64,000 nucleotides of DNA, taken from Bacteroidota bacterium. Its GTDB lineage: Bacteria > Bacteroidota > Bacteroidia > B-17B0 > Aurantibacillaceae. Within the stretch, counting starts at the first letter, position 1. Every line of letters starts with the position of its first letter. The stretch covers positions 1-64,000 of the forward strand of contig JACCXH010000071.1 of assembly GCA_013697245.1 (NCBI GenBank), in the 5' to 3' direction. This document shows positions 52,517 to 61,991 of this stretch, piece by piece. Below the pieces are notes generated by a model. That model made no database searches and was not told where the DNA came from. It saw nothing but the letters and a program-made list of their open reading frames with translations. Position numbers and translations under genes: made by a program.

Positions 52517-52747
52517 ATTTCGTCCCTACGGGACTTCATTCGCCTCATTATTATTCTAATAATATTAGATCCCTAACGGGATCAGAAGTCAATTATATTC
52601 ATGGTTCTTTCAGGCCAACAAACCGTGAAATTAACATTGATTGATTTTGAGATCAGTTTGCTGATTTTGAAATTTTTTGTCCCGTAGAGATAAAATATTT
52701 ATAGAAAAAACGGAAGGAGGAGATCATAAGTCCCGTAGGGACGAAAT
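52517..52747. mobile_element. REP/MITE-like repeat cluster with 19-bp inverted ends
   Basis: ATTTCGTCCCTACGGGACT (52517-52535) is exactly complementary to 52729-52747. Within the 231 bases there are further related hairpins: GATCCC-TAAC-GGGATC (about 52568-52583) and a degenerate GTCCCGTAGAGAT unit (about 52679-52691). The unit family, built on CGTCCC/GGGACG stems, looks like a Bacteroidota REP-type or MITE-type repeat. No ORF is present. The right end abuts the vanZ stop codon. Confidence 0.7.
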
Positions 52748-52748
52748 A

Positions 52749-53144
52749 TTAAACCCTTTCAACGTTTGTGAAAATATTTTTCAATTTTTTAAATAATAGA
52801 ACCGCTATTATGCAACCAAACGCATTCGCTACAAAATCCTGCCAATCGGCACTGCGCTGACTAAAACATTTAGCCTGCATAACTTCTAACAGACCGCCGT
52901 ATAAAATACAAAGCAAAAAATAAATGATCATCCACTGTTTTGTTTGAGCGCGTTTTACAACAACTAAAAACAATAGACTATTTAAAATAAAGAACATAGT
53001 AGCATGCACCCATTTATCAAAACTCAGTAACTCTAACCAATTGGTGCTTGGTATAAACCGCCCGGGTGTGGCGCAAAGCACAAAAATAACAGTTGCCCAA
53101 ATAATTGCGAATAATAAACTGTTATTATAAATAAGTTTTTTCAA
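52749..53144 (-). CDS. VanZ-like family membrane protein
   Basis: The 131-residue protein has four helices and the VanZ-like pattern: CATPGRFIP, the DKWVHATMFFIL helix with His, and EVMQAKCFSQRSADWQDFVANAFG near the C-terminus. It is a small inner-membrane protein of unknown function; true glycopeptide resistance is not implied. It follows gcvH in the same-strand block, separated from it by a terminator and repeat. Confidence 0.85.
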   Translation of the reverse strand: MKKLIYNNSLLFAIIWATVIFVLCATPGRFIPSTNWLELLSFDKWVHATMFFILNSLLFLVVVKRAQTKQWMIIYFLLCILYGGLLEVMQAKCFSQRSADWQDFVANAFGCIIAVLLFKKLKNIFTNVERV

Positions 53145-53158
53145 TTTTTTAATTATGC

Positions 53159-53217
53159 CTCCTTTAGTTCCGAAACGTAACCGAAGGAGTACCGAGAGGT
53201 TTTTAAGAATGTTCTCG
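53159..53217. repeat. Short REP-like sequence with two hairpins
   Basis: Between vanZ and gcvH, CTCCTT (53159-53164) pairs with AAGGAG (53184-53189) and CGAGA (53193-53197) pairs with TCTCG (53213-53217). The sequence is GC-richer than its surroundings and has no ORF, in the style of a dispersed repeat different from the 52517 cluster. Confidence 0.5.
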
Positions 53218-53260
53218 ATACGCTCCTGTCGTCGCTACTCAAACTAACAGTGTTGGTTAA

Positions 53261-53296
53261 ATAAAAAACCCTTTCGAGTAAAACAAGAAAGGGTTT
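53261..53296 (-). terminator. Rho-independent terminator after gcvH
   Basis: On the minus strand a perfect 10-bp stem (53266-53275 with 53287-53296, 11-nt loop) precedes a T-rich tail, 20 bases after the gcvH stop. Confidence 0.88.
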
Positions 53297-53315
53297 AAAA
53301 TTTTTGAACGCTAAA

Positions 53316-53696
53316 TTAAGCGCCAATTAATTTTTTATAATCTTCAACGCTTAATAATTCGTTCACTTCGGCAGCGTTGGTAAATTTAATTTTTATCATC
53401 CAACCTTTTCCGTACGGATCACCGTTCACGCTTTCCGGTGCAGAATCGATAGATTTATTTACTTCTAAAACCTCACCGGTTAAAGGCATAAATAAGTCAC
53501 TTACAGTTTTTACTGCTTCTACAGTTCCAAAAACAGCATCTTTATCTACAGTTTCTCCAACGGTATTTACATCCACATAAACAATATCTCCCAACTCGCG
53601 TTGAGCAAAATCGGTAATACCTACTGTAGCTTCGCTACCGGTTATTTTTATCCACTCGTGGTCTTTGGTGTATTTTAAGTCTGCAGGAAAATTCAT
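53316..53696 (-). CDS. gcvH: Glycine cleavage system H protein
   Basis: ATG 53696 ([15 protein letters not shown]) gives 126 residues, the normal length, and removes a 16-residue spurious extension. The lipoyl-Lys motif [13 protein letters not shown] lies near residues 60-72. The protein carries the aminomethyl group in glycine cleavage and can also supply lipoyl groups. It lies between vanZ and sprA as in related Bacteroidota. Confidence 0.95.
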   Translation of the reverse strand: MNFPADLKYTKDHEWIKITGSEATVGITDFAQRELGDIVYVDVNTVGETVDKDAVFGTVEAVKTVSDLFMPLTGEVLEVNKSIDSAPESVNGDPYGKGWMIKIKFTNAAEVNELLSVEDYKKLIGA

Positions 53697-53795
53697 ATTT
53701 AATTTTTTTGAAATACAAATGTAATTGTTTGTTTGAATTATCAAATATTTTTTTGACGAAAGTTGATATTTACCCGTTTTTAGAGGATAGTTGCT

Positions 53796-56700
53796 TTATT
53801 GGAAATTGATCCTTAAGCTAAAGCCACCGGTAGCATTGGCGGTTGGAAAGGAAGCTGAAGTTTGAGGCTTGGTCTTGATCCAATCATAAAAGAGCCTTAG
53901 ATTAATATTTTGCGTTAACTGATAATCTGCCGACGAACGCAGGGTTAAAATATTTGTACCACCTGTTGGGATACTGATACCATCAGAAACCCTCCGGATG
54001 ATGGATAGATTTTGACGGTAACTTACATCGAGCTTGATGAGTAAATTACTTTCTAAAACCTTGCCCTGGATCTGAATACCTTTTATTTTTAATTTAGGAT
54101 ACATGTAACCTAAACCAACAATGTACTCCTGCCCTTTTGTTTCGATAATTTGTGGGCCGGTTATATTTAAGCTGGTAGTTTTATCACGCTTGGTCTCAAG
54201 GTTGGCACTCCAACCCTGTTTAAGGAATTGAAAATCGAATTTGATCAATGGTGCAAATGCCTCGGTAATTGTAACGGCATTAATATTATAATACGGCACA
54301 AAGTTAGAATTTAATTGCGTGGAGCCGGTTGCAACAGCAATTGGGGCCCTTGCATCTTGCGTTTTGCCATCTATATTAAATAAAATGTTATTGTTGAACC
54401 CCGCAACGTTATAAGTACTTCTATAACCATGGCGTACAGTTATACTTCTAAATGTTTTCTTAAAGATGGGTAGTTTACCTAAACCATCCCAATTAATTGT
54501 AAAGTTGGGTAAAGGTGTTTTTGGGAAAATATTTGTTGTGCTATAGTTTTTGATCTTCCTGCCGGTGTAAGTATTGTAAAACGCACCCAAGAGCACATCC
54601 TGCTGGTTATCCTGGTAGCCATCAACATAACTTGCCGTTTTACCTTGTAAATTTGTATAAGTGTACGAACCGGTTGAGCTTGAATTTGCCTGACCCAATT
54701 GATCTGCAACGTTTCTTCTATCCAATAAAAATTCATTAAATAAACTAGAGTTAACCCCTTTTCCTTTATCGGTAAATGAACGGAAAAAAGTAAATGTAGA
54801 AATATTAAAATTACCGGTTTCGTTTCGACTGACATCAAATAAATATCCATGATCGCCGGGCTTTGCATTGGCAGGATCGTACAACATATACTGACTTATA
54901 TTTCTTGATTTCGTATAATTTCCATTTAATTCTATTTTCAAACTTCCATGGGGTTCTATACTCGATCGATAAGTGTAGGTTGTGTTCTTGGATTCTATAT
55001 AAGGTGTTGTTTGCTGCGGCAGAGTTGAGAGCCAACCGTTCTTGGCGCTATTTTGTCGTATATTAGGATCGTGCATACCTGTTGTAAATAAAAATCCCGG
55101 TGCATAGTTTTGACTTTGACCTTCAAGACCTTGATATTGGTTCCGATCTGAACTTCCGAAATCCATTCCCATATACTGTGAGCTTGGTCGGAAATTAGGT
55201 AGAGCCTGACCATTCTGTTCCTGAAAAGTGAGGGATACATTTTTGATCATCATAATGCCCCTGGCTAAAAATTCAAAAAGATCTTTAAAATTACTTTCTT
55301 TTTTTGTTGTGTCTTTTGCAGCTGTGACGGTAGCTGAACTTGCAGCAGCAGCCCCCTTACCCGGTTTTGGCGCATTTAAAGGGCCTTTGCCGTTGTTGGA
55401 ATTTAATTTTTTAAAGTATGGAATCTTATTATAAAGCGTTACCATATTAAAGTTGCCGGTAATATTATGCGTGTTGGTATTTTGGATGGTATTACCAATA
55501 CTGTCATTTGCTGCAAAAGGCCTACGTTGCCATGTATAAGTGCCACCATACCTATATGTAACCGTTGAAAAATCCAGTATAGGAATTTTATTAAGCGGTA
55601 CATTCACATTCATATTCATTTGTTGTCGGTAAGCAGTATTCTCGCCAAATCTTCCTTCAGTTTTCCCAGATGCACTTTTACGTCCATTAAAGAAAGTAGC
55701 TCTTGTACTATCTAATACTTCTTTTTTATTTACACCATCTATCACTTCGCGTAAACGTTCGCTGGTTGGTTCTAAGATCCGCCCTTCGTTATTAGCAGTA
55801 AAATCAAATTTAATGGCTTTGCTAAGATCCCATCGCAAATTATACGATCTGTTTATTAAAAAATTCTTATTAATTAACGCCGGGTTCGAAAAATCTACCG
55901 CACCTGCGTAAAAACTAGTGATATCGCGGTTTTTGAGCGCTGCATAACTTCGGTTAAAATCAATAGAGGTTCCAAAACTATTTGGTAGCAATTGTAAGTT
56001 AAAATCTTTTATTAAGGCAAACCATTTATTTTGGAAAATTTTCATTTTACTAAATGGTTTAATGGTGTAAGGTGTTGGTAAATTAAAAGAGTACTGCAAA
56101 TTACCTCGGTACTGCCTCACAATATTATATTCAACATTTACATTTCTTTTAAACAATTCGGTATAGGCGTAGGTAGCAGAAAAATTGCTTACATCCCACG
56201 GCATTGGTTTGGCGCCTTTCCGTTTAAGCCCATCTATCCTTACGTTGGTCATGTTAAAGCCTTTACGTTCGGTAAGATCCAATACCTGTTTTTTAATTTG
56301 TGTTTTTGTTTCGTCGCTAATGGCAGAGTTATTATTAAAATCCGTCATCCTTACATCCGGATCGATCGGATTGAACAAAGGCGTAACAATTGTTTGACCA
56401 AAATTATAAAATATAGGTAACGTAACTTTCAATTTGTTTGGGAAAAATTTACCCGCGTTGATGGACGTACTCATGTCCCAATTTAAATTGGTTTCTTTAC
56501 TCCGCTCATTTATTTTTTGTTCTACGCCACCCCAAAAAGGTGTTTTATAAGTACCCGCCAACGATACCATTCCAAGATCGGCGAGCTTAGCTTGTACTTG
56601 CCCTGTGGTGGCCCAACCACCTTTATTAATGAACTCGGTTAAGCGTAATTCGTTTACCCAAACCTCAACACAATGTGCTAAATTATCAGTGCCCTTGGCA

Positions 56701-59700
56701 TTTCTAATACCAACCATCACACTTTTTATAGTTCCCAAGTTTGGATTACCCACAACGCTTATTTTATATCCGCCAAAATCTTTTGTAAATGGTTGGGATA
56801 ACTGATTTAAATTACTGAAATAACCCAACTGCGTATTCCTTTCATTTTTTACAATTGTAATATCGCTGAATTTAAAATTAACCTCGTTGTCCTTAGGCCA
56901 AACAATATAACGGTCGTCAACATTGTTAGGGTCGTAAACGCCTTTTGACGTAAGCTTTAAAGGCACCTCATATTCATAAAAATTATTATTGTAATCGGTA
57001 CCCACTCTAAAAAATAAAGTAAGGTCGCCATCGTTTAAAGGAATGTCGTTTAATTTTTCGGCATGCACATTCATTTTAATGTTGTTGAACATACGGGTAT
57101 CAAGGTCCACATTTTTAAATACGGCCCTGCTGTCACCATCCTTTAAATTACAAACACGCAGTTGTAAAGCCTGCTCGTTTTGTAAAACCAGGTTAGTTGT
57201 TTGTACGTTTTGTTGCTGCTGAATATCCGGAGGCAAAACATAATTTACCGGTGTTTTAGTTCCGTTTTCCTGTAAGCTAACCGCCGAAACATCGAATGTT
57301 GTAGAGTTGTCGTCGTTGGCAATATATTCGCCGGTGTTCTTAAGATCATAAGCATAACGTCTCCAATCGGCACGCACTAATTCGAAACGCGCCAAACGTA
57401 CTAACACCGATCTGTCAAAACCTTTCATGTAAACACGCATAAAGCGAATGGAGTTAAATCCTTCGATGCCACCAACAACAGATTCGAATTGCGAAACTGG
57501 AATTTTAAATTGGTACCATTTTACACTTTTATTGATGCCGCCAAAATCGGCAGTACCTGTAAACTGGTTAACAATAAAATTTGTACCAACAGAAGAGGGG
57601 TTAATATCGTTAGGAGAAATTTTAACATGATACTGGTAATAATTTTCAGTCTCACTCATGGTATTATCCTTATTTATATCTTCGATGTTAGGGATAGTTG
57701 TTGCAAGTGTTTGGTAATTTCCTCCGTTAGGGTTCAGGTCTTTGTACTGTGCTTCGGTAGCTGAATTTCCTTCAGGATTATTATAACGCGAATAACGTTC
57801 TAAAGTATAGGCTTGTTTGCCATCGTAATCATCGCCTCTAAAAAAGTGGTATCTATCTGAAGAAGGGTCTGAAATAAAATCTTTAATAGCTTGAGCATTC
57901 TGATCATATGTTGAATTTTGAATGTCATTAAGGGTAGATGCAAAACGGGTCTGCTCTCTGGAATCAGTTAAACCATCATAACCCACATCCTGATATGGCC
58001 TGTCGTTATTATCTGAGGAGAAGGCATTCACCGTTGGTGGAATTATAGGATAGTTAGCAACAACGTTGGAGTCGATGGGTAAGTTCTTAGTGTTTTCTGA
58101 TGTACCGGGTAAACCATTTTCGTAAACCATTCTACCGTCTTTTACAATATCTTCAGAAATATTTCCAATATTAATATACATATCTCCCGATGGATATTTT
58201 GTTTTATCAAAACGCGGATCGGTATCTGTATTATAATCATCGTTAAAAGGATCCATCATCCAAAATTGGATATACTCCACGTTAGCTGCCTGGAAGTCGT
58301 TGGTCTCTAACCTGCGCATGATACCGCCCCAACGGCTCTGTGGGTTCTTTAAACTACCGTCCTGATTTATACCGGCAGAAACATTTGTTGGTTTTACATC
58401 ATAATTATACGGGCCACGTTCGCTAGGATAAAAACCAAGATCTAGCACCGGTAATACAACCTGCTGACCGTTAGGAGGTGTTTTGCCCGGGAATAATTCT
58501 GTTTCAAAAACCTGGCGCCACATGTTATTTGAAAAAATATTATTATTATAATAACCGGGGGTAGTACCGCTTTGCGAACGCGTGAACTCGGCATCAATGG
58601 TGTACCAGTTAAACCTTGCCCGGTTTATGCCTGTAGTTGTAGTAATTGTTTGAGCCGCTTCAGGAAAAAGGCTAGGTATACCCTGCGGGATACTTGCTAA
58701 ATACCAGCCCTGCGGGTTCCTGATATCGATAAGAGAAATAGAGCCTTCAAAATCATCAATGTATGAGTTACCACTTTTACCAATGGCTTTTGCATTACCG
58801 GGAAATAATTTTGCAAACTCGCCACGTGTGGAAATGCTACTCATTTCTTTAGTGCTATAAAATGGAAGCTTATCTAATAAACGTGTTAGGATAGGCGCAT
58901 CTGTTTTATAATTAAAATCTAAACCGGCAACAATATTACTTACCGGCTCATCGCCAATACTTACTTTTTGTGTAATAGGGCGTTCGTTAAAACGAAGAAT
59001 GGTACTACCGAATGTTAAATTTCTGCCGGCTTTATAATCGAGGCGTGTGCCCCACAAACTTTTTTGTTGCACGTTAAAGAGTGAGTTACTCTCCAGCGAC
59101 ACTTTTACCTGCGCACCTGAATTTAAGATCCCCTCATTAATGATTTTTACACGACCAAGCGTATAATCCACCGTATAATCTGTGTTTTCAGTTAAAGCAA
59201 CCCCATTAGCCGTAACAACCACAGCGCCTTGCGGAATGTTTAAGGCGTTTAACGCGATCTCTGATCCTGAAGCAGAACGGTATGTTCCTTTTATTTTATA
59301 ACGGTTCTTGTTTTGAATAAATGTAGCGGCTGTTTTTGTAGAGTCATATAATTCTGTAAAAATATATTTATTGGCCGCCGGAAAATCGTTGAACTGATCG
59401 AATTTTTTAGCAAGACTTCTTCCAAAAGGTTCAACCGTTGGAAAATAAACACGACCATTGTTTGGCATAATGGTATAGTCTTTAATAAAGTCAAAGACTC
59501 CGTCATGACTTCTATCACCGTTAACACTTAACTCATCGCAATTTAAAACGCGGATCAATTGTTGACCGTTGATTGCGCCAAATGGTAAATACGGCACATC
59601 AACACCTGTTTCAATATTGTTATAATAAACATCCAGTTTAAAATCTTGTGGATTTAAATTGTAAGCACCCAAAGCGTAAACGTTTTTCATCATTAACTTC

Positions 59701-61376
59701 CACATGGGATGTTTGACACTAACGTTATTGCTTTTTAATAATTTACAAACCAATAATTTGCTGTTATCAGGCACCTGGTCAGAGAACTCACCTACCTGGT
59801 ATGTTTTACCACCATAAGTATACTGGTAAGAAACAGCTAAAGACTGTTCGTTACTTAATTGTTGGTTCAATGAAATAAAACCTGTCCGTGGGTTATAAAA
59901 ATATTCTGTTGCATTTAATTTACGCGCGTTTTGAATCACGTTATAATCACGCGCAGCATCCATATAAGCTCCGCTAGAGTTAGCTGGGTTTGTTGCGATA
60001 AAGCTGGTTGGTAATGCCGAAGATACAGTGCTCAACAACCTGTCTTTTAATAAACCATTAGTTGTATTGGTCATAATAGCATATAAACTATTAGCGTTAT
60101 TTCTTGGAATTGCATCCAACCCAACGTTTGAAGGAATGCTAAAACTATCAACTATTGCCGGTGTAAAATTAGTGACTGCAGTTGTAATTAATGCACCACC
60201 TTTAGTTGAAGATAATCCTGAATAAACATGAGCCGAATCTTCACCCAGATCTTCAAAGGCAACGACGTTGCGCGTTTGCTCGGCAGTACCGTTAATGTTT
60301 AAAACATAGATCTCTACTTTTGTAATTACAATAGGCGTATTAATTACAGGTAAACTACTCATCCATCCATCGTAATTATCTCTAAAATAGTGGCCTAAAA
60401 AATAGTGTTTGTTTTGCTCGTAGTTATCGCCATTTATTTGAAAGTTTTGTGTTTGCGCACCACCCTGAACCGTTACCTCTTGTTTTTTACCACGTTGTTG
60501 CGAGAAAACAGTTGTTGCCGTTAGTTTACCAAATTGCAATTGGGTCTTTACACCAAATAAAGTTTGGCTACCCGAAATTAATGTACTGTTTAGAGGCAAT
60601 GTTACATTACCTGCTTCAATTTTTTTAATGATCTCGTCTTCGTAACCGGTGTAATCTAATTTCACTTGGTTTTCCCAATCAAATGAAGCTTCGGTATTGT
60701 AGTTAGTAGTTACTTTTAATTTATCGCCAATTTTACCAATAAGGTTTAACTGGATACGCATATTAAAATCGAAGTTGGTTATTTTTTGTTGTTTTTGCGG
60801 AATAGCAGGATTGAAATTTTTATTCCGGTTCAAACCAAAAATTAATTCGGCTGTACCTGTTGGTTTTATATCCACTGTATTACCACCAAAGATCCGATCG
60901 AACAACTCGCTGTTAACCTGCAATTTCGGGATCATACCCTTGCGTGGTTTTTCATTAAGATCATCCGCAGCAACTCTTGAGCGCCAATAGTCGCGCATTG
61001 ATTTTTTAAATTGATAATCCTGATATTCCTTCATGCTCATGTAGGTTTCAGGCCTGTAATCCATATCACCGATCTTTTGTTTTACATCATACGTTCCGGT
61101 TTTTGGATTGTATTGCACATCGGTTTTTATATTCTCGGGGTTTTCTAAATACAGTTTTGATTTTGGATCGTAAACAGGTGGTTTACCATTGTTATCTTTA
61201 AAATCATAGTTCAGATCTGTAACCGGTGAATCGGGAAGAAGGGTATGTTTGGATGGTAAATGTTCGAACACATCAGAGCTTGCAACATTGCTGGAGGCAG
61301 ACTTTGTTACAACAGCTAAAAGGCAAGCTGTTGCACTAGTTACCACTACAAAATTTATTAGCCCGCTTGCTCTCAC
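53796..61376 (-). CDS. sprA: SprA, T9SS outer-membrane translocon
   Basis: This giant protein of 2526 residues starts with an export signal and continues as a long series of beta strands with SprA landmarks: KTDVQYNPKTGTYDVKQKIGDMDYRP near 90-115, PTGTAELIFG near 173, and repeated strand-turn modules to a C-terminal LRINFQ. SprA forms the 36-strand barrel through which T9SS cargo crosses the outer membrane, and it also supports gliding. The three T9SS-sorted proteins in this window are expected clients. It lies 10 bases after ruvA. Confidence 0.95.
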   Translation of the reverse strand: MRASGLINFVVVTSATACLLAVVTKSASSNVASSDVFEHLPSKHTLLPDSPVTDLNYDFKDNNGKPPVYDPKSKLYLENPENIKTDVQYNPKTGTYDVKQKIGDMDYRPETYMSMKEYQDYQFKKSMRDYWRSRVAADDLNEKPRKGMIPKLQVNSELFDRIFGGNTVDIKPTGTAELIFGLNRNKNFNPAIPQKQQKITNFDFNMRIQLNLIGKIGDKLKVTTNYNTEASFDWENQVKLDYTGYEDEIIKKIEAGNVTLPLNSTLISGSQTLFGVKTQLQFGKLTATTVFSQQRGKKQEVTVQGGAQTQNFQINGDNYEQNKHYFLGHYFRDNYDGWMSSLPVINTPIVITKVEIYVLNINGTAEQTRNVVAFEDLGEDSAHVYSGLSSTKGGALITTAVTNFTPAIVDSFSIPSNVGLDAIPRNNANSLYAIMTNTTNGLLKDRLLSTVSSALPTSFIATNPANSSGAYMDAARDYNVIQNARKLNATEYFYNPRTGFISLNQQLSNEQSLAVSYQYTYGGKTYQVGEFSDQVPDNSKLLVCKLLKSNNVSVKHPMWKLMMKNVYALGAYNLNPQDFKLDVYYNNIETGVDVPYLPFGAINGQQLIRVLNCDELSVNGDRSHDGVFDFIKDYTIMPNNGRVYFPTVEPFGRSLAKKFDQFNDFPAANKYIFTELYDSTKTAATFIQNKNRYKIKGTYRSASGSEIALNALNIPQGAVVVTANGVALTENTDYTVDYTLGRVKIINEGILNSGAQVKVSLESNSLFNVQQKSLWGTRLDYKAGRNLTFGSTILRFNERPITQKVSIGDEPVSNIVAGLDFNYKTDAPILTRLLDKLPFYSTKEMSSISTRGEFAKLFPGNAKAIGKSGNSYIDDFEGSISLIDIRNPQGWYLASIPQGIPSLFPEAAQTITTTTGINRARFNWYTIDAEFTRSQSGTTPGYYNNNIFSNNMWRQVFETELFPGKTPPNGQQVVLPVLDLGFYPSERGPYNYDVKPTNVSAGINQDGSLKNPQSRWGGIMRRLETNDFQAANVEYIQFWMMDPFNDDYNTDTDPRFDKTKYPSGDMYINIGNISEDIVKDGRMVYENGLPGTSENTKNLPIDSNVVANYPIIPPTVNAFSSDNNDRPYQDVGYDGLTDSREQTRFASTLNDIQNSTYDQNAQAIKDFISDPSSDRYHFFRGDDYDGKQAYTLERYSRYNNPEGNSATEAQYKDLNPNGGNYQTLATTIPNIEDINKDNTMSETENYYQYHVKISPNDINPSSVGTNFIVNQFTGTADFGGINKSVKWYQFKIPVSQFESVVGGIEGFNSIRFMRVYMKGFDRSVLVRLARFELVRADWRRYAYDLKNTGEYIANDDNSTTFDVSAVSLQENGTKTPVNYVLPPDIQQQQNVQTTNLVLQNEQALQLRVCNLKDGDSRAVFKNVDLDTRMFNNIKMNVHAEKLNDIPLNDGDLTLFFRVGTDYNNNFYEYEVPLKLTSKGVYDPNNVDDRYIVWPKDNEVNFKFSDITIVKNERNTQLGYFSNLNQLSQPFTKDFGGYKISVVGNPNLGTIKSVMVGIRNAKGTDNLAHCVEVWVNELRLTEFINKGGWATTGQVQAKLADLGMVSLAGTYKTPFWGGVEQKINERSKETNLNWDMSTSINAGKFFPNKLKVTLPIFYNFGQTIVTPLFNPIDPDVRMTDFNNNSAISDETKTQIKKQVLDLTERKGFNMTNVRIDGLKRKGAKPMPWDVSNFSATYAYTELFKRNVNVEYNIVRQYRGNLQYSFNLPTPYTIKPFSKMKIFQNKWFALIKDFNLQLLPNSFGTSIDFNRSYAALKNRDITSFYAGAVDFSNPALINKNFLINRSYNLRWDLSKAIKFDFTANNEGRILEPTSERLREVIDGVNKKEVLDSTRATFFNGRKSASGKTEGRFGENTAYRQQMNMNVNVPLNKIPILDFSTVTYRYGGTYTWQRRPFAANDSIGNTIQNTNTHNITGNFNMVTLYNKIPYFKKLNSNNGKGPLNAPKPGKGAAAASSATVTAAKDTTKKESNFKDLFEFLARGIMMIKNVSLTFQEQNGQALPNFRPSSQYMGMDFGSSDRNQYQGLEGQSQNYAPGFLFTTGMHDPNIRQNSAKNGWLSTLPQQTTPYIESKNTTYTYRSSIEPHGSLKIELNGNYTKSRNISQYMLYDPANAKPGDHGYLFDVSRNETGNFNISTFTFFRSFTDKGKGVNSSLFNEFLLDRRNVADQLGQANSSSTGSYTYTNLQGKTASYVDGYQDNQQDVLLGAFYNTYTGRKIKNYSTTNIFPKTPLPNFTINWDGLGKLPIFKKTFRSITVRHGYRSTYNVAGFNNNILFNIDGKTQDARAPIAVATGSTQLNSNFVPYYNINAVTITEAFAPLIKFDFQFLKQGWSANLETKRDKTTSLNITGPQIIETKGQEYIVGLGYMYPKLKIKGIQIQGKVLESNLLIKLDVSYRQNLSIIRRVSDGISIPTGGTNILTLRSSADYQLTQNINLRLFYDWIKTKPQTSASFPTANATGGFSLRINFQ

Positions 61377-61386
61377 AAAAAGATAC

Positions 61387-61986
61387 CTAAAAGTTTTTTA
61401 ACGCCGATTTAATTAATACTTCCACATTTTCGGTACCTATGCCCTGTTGCTTAATAGCTTTTTCAATTGCTTTTTCGGCTGCAGTCTTAGGAAAACCTAA
61501 CGTGACCAGAGCCAATAACGCCTCGTCTTTATTTTTATTGTATGATGTTGTTAAAATCTGTGAAATACCTCCTTCGTGCTTTCCCATTTTACCCTTAAGG
61601 TCAACAACGATACGCTGCGCGGTCTTATCACCAATACCTTTTATGCTTTTTAACATAGACACGTTTGCGGTGTTTATAGCACCTGCAATTTCTGCCGGGC
61701 TAAGGCTGGAAAGCATGAGTAGCGCGCTTCCGCCGCCAACACCGCTTACCGAGATCAATTTTCTGAATAATTCGCGCTCATCTTCTTCGGCAAAACCATA
61801 AAAACGGGGGTTATCATCACGAACATACACGCTTTCTATAAATAGCTGAGCTTCTGTTTGTTGACTTAGCTTTGAAAATGTGTTTAAAGACACCAGCAAA
61901 CCATAACCTACCCCGTTTGCTTCGATCACAATATGGGCCGGATTCCTGTACGTAATTTGTCCTTTTACATAATTAATTAACGACAT
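61387..61986 (-). CDS. ruvA: Holliday junction DNA helicase subunit RuvA
   Basis: The 199-residue protein has RuvA domain I (LINYVKGQITYRNP, IVIEANGVGYGLLVSL), helix-hairpin-helix domain II (LISVSGVGGGSALLML, LKSIKGIGDKTAQRIVVDLKGK) and domain III at the end (ALLALVTLGFPKTAAEKAIEKA). It binds Holliday junctions and recruits RuvB. The start is 5 bases from the maeB stop. Confidence 0.97.
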   Translation of the reverse strand: MSLINYVKGQITYRNPAHIVIEANGVGYGLLVSLNTFSKLSQQTEAQLFIESVYVRDDNPRFYGFAEEDERELFRKLISVSGVGGGSALLMLSSLSPAEIAGAINTANVSMLKSIKGIGDKTAQRIVVDLKGKMGKHEGGISQILTTSYNKNKDEALLALVTLGFPKTAAEKAIEKAIKQQGIGTENVEVLIKSALKNF

Positions 61987-61991
61987 AGCTT

